Assembly (NCBI GenBank): GCA_036635475.1
Contig: JAVWQH010000004.1
Coordinates: 10,555-74,554, forward strand
Source: JAHHUA01 sp036635475
GTDB taxonomy: Bacteria > Bacillota > Clostridia > Oscillospirales > Ruminococcaceae
DNA: 64,000 nt
Reading direction: 5' to 3'
Positions 62,901 through 64,000 of the stretch are shown here, in pieces. Numbering within the stretch: the stretch's first letter is position 1; each line of letters opens with the position of its first letter. Below the pieces are notes generated by a model, which saw only the letters and a list, made by a program, of their open reading frames with translations, did no database searches and was not told the DNA's origin. Made by a program: the position numbers and the translations under genes.

Positions 62901-63965
62901 TTAAAGCTCAATTAAGTCTTTTGTTGCTGTAACGATATTGATGTAGCCGTCGGAAGTTATTATAACTTGATCCTCAATTCTAACTCCACCCCATAATGGA
63001 ATGTATAGACCGGGTTCAATTGTTGTAACCATATTTTCTTGAAGTTTACTTTCACATTTTGGCGACATAAATAAATCTTCGTGAACATATCTGCCAATAC
63101 CATGACCAATTCCAGAATAGTGATATTTAAGATATTCTGTATTTTCAATTGCCTTTATGGAAGCCTTGTAAACATCAGAACCTTTTGTTCCGGCTTTCAT
63201 AACTGCCAAAGAATCTTCAATCATTTGTCTTTCAAGATTGTAGATTTTCTTTTGTTCATCAGAAGCCTTGCCCACAACAACAGTTCTTGTCATATCTGAC
63301 AGATAACCATTGTACGCACAACCATAATCCATCAAAACAAAATCTCCCTTTTCAATCTTCTTGTCTGATGGAATACCATGCAAAAGTGAAGTTCTGCTTC
63401 CGGAAATGACTATATCGCCATAAGGCTGTGAATCTGCGCCTTCATTAACCATATAGTAAGAAAGTTTCGCTGCAATTTCCTTTTCTGTCACTCCAACTTT
63501 TATGTCGTTCAGTATCCTATCGAAAGCTCTGCAAGAAATCTCACAAGCTTTTCTTTGACATTGAATTTCGTAAGGAGATTTAATTTGTCTGAATTTTTCT
63601 ATAATTCCGCCAACTTCAACCAACTCAACATTTCCAAGTGTGGTTTTGATTGCGTTATATGTGTTGAAATTCATACATCCCTCAAAGCCTATTTGAGTAA
63701 TACCATGTTTTTTTGCAAGTGTAGCAACTGCGTCTCCCAATGAAGTACCAATATCTTTCCAATTAACAACCTTGAAATCCTTACATTCGGATTCAGCTTG
63801 CTCGGTATATCGTGGGTCAGTTATAAAATATAGTCCGTCTTGACACATTAGCAGGTAAGCATCACTGCTTGTATATCCACTAACATAGCGAACATTATGT
63901 ATGTTGCTAATAAAAAATGATTGCAAATTTCTGGCACTCATACATTCCAAAACTCTTTGAACCAA
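62901..63965 (-). CDS. M24 family aminopeptidase, Xaa-Pro type, linked to opp operon
   Basis: A 354-residue aminopeptidase with a creatinase-like amino domain (HNVRYVSGYTS, DPRYTEQAE) and an M24 catalytic domain. The dimetal ligands are Asp in LMDYGCA, Asp in SDMTRT, His in GIGHGIGRY, Glu in TIEPGLY and Glu in RIEDQV. It would trim X-Pro peptides in the cytosol. Its place just upstream of oppBCDF suggests that it processes peptides brought in by the transporter. It starts at TTG about ten bases after AAGGAG. It is distinct from the M24 gene at 6313-7362. Confidence 0.9.
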   Translation of the reverse strand: MVQRVLECMSARNLQSFFISNIHNVRYVSGYTSSDAYLLMCQDGLYFITDPRYTEQAESECKDFKVVNWKDIGTSLGDAVATLAKKHGITQIGFEGCMNFNTYNAIKTTLGNVELVEVGGIIEKFRQIKSPYEIQCQRKACEISCRAFDRILNDIKVGVTEKEIAAKLSYYMVNEGADSQPYGDIVISGSRTSLLHGIPSDKKIEKGDFVLMDYGCAYNGYLSDMTRTVVVGKASDEQKKIYNLERQMIEDSLAVMKAGTKGSDVYKASIKAIENTEYLKYHYSGIGHGIGRYVHEDLFMSPKCESKLQENMVTTIEPGLYIPLWGGVRIEDQVIITSDGYINIVTATKDLIEL

Positions 63966-64000
63966 CTATCCATCTCTCCTTTTGCCAGCATATAAAATAA

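Noticed and set aside
63940..63980. Eleven-codon reading frame ATG GAT AGT TGG overlapping the M24 peptidase start as a leader peptide
   Set aside because: Its ribosome site is too close to the ATG, and the same SD suits the TTG start of the peptidase better.

Overview
This is a low-GC, AT-rich bacterial chromosome segment. It looks like an anaerobic Firmicute of class Clostridia, possibly near Ruminococcaceae/Oscillospiraceae. The reasons are an Rnf complex with its own flavin transferase, a CD1247-type protein next to efp, the AddAB recombination nuclease, a cobalamin and a THF riboswitch, strong AGGAGG-type ribosome binding sites, frequent TTG/GTG starts and TTGACA-N17-TATAAT promoters. 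This assignment is inference; no rRNA or tRNA gene is in the window. Five genes lie on the + strand and all the others on the - strand, and I saw no insertion sequence, prophage or CRISPR array.

Layout, low to high coordinates (most operons read right to left). 1-4.8 kb: apbE - Gx-type membrane protein - rnfC - rnfD - rnfG, running off the left edge. RnfG appears to carry two FMN-binding repeats. 5-7.9 kb: a YqeG-type phosphatase, an M24 peptidase, efp and an Asp/Cys-rich CD1247-type protein. 8-13.6 kb: a class B penicillin-binding protein, then a cobalamin-riboswitch-controlled BtuFCD-type ABC importer. 13.7-18.2 kb: the + strand genes rlmA, a DUF4358 lipoprotein, and an MBOAT/DHHW O-acyltransferase pair. 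18.3-37 kb: TraX-like protein, then long housekeeping runs: nadD-yqeK fusion, LCP protein, rsfS, leuS; and TrmH-type methyltransferase, dprA, topA, trmFO, plsX, rnc, Elp3-like radical SAM, smc, ftsY, rdgB, yhbY. 38-39.5 kb: infC-rpmI-rplT with a strong promoter, a structured leader and an AUU start. 39.6-48 kb: addB-addA, pncB and an unrecognised anchored protein. 48.6-51.2 kb: two radical SAM proteins. 51.3-52.2 kb: a folate-family ECF S component under a THF riboswitch.

52.3-64 kb is a peptide uptake and processing region: an M24 peptidase, oppB-oppC-oppD-oppF, a substrate-binding lipoprotein, two overlapping amidohydrolase-fold genes, and a second, paralogous binding lipoprotein with its own promoter. 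One amidohydrolase keeps the metal ligands. Its translationally coupled partner has lost every one I can align, so the pair looks like an enzyme with a pseudoenzyme subunit. This is my best candidate for something not well described.

Several genes use starts inside the longest open frame because a Shine-Dalgarno (SD) sequence decides it (rnfD, btuD, btuF, leuS, rdgB, topA, dprA, infC, addB, oppA1, oppB). These choices are explained in the entries.
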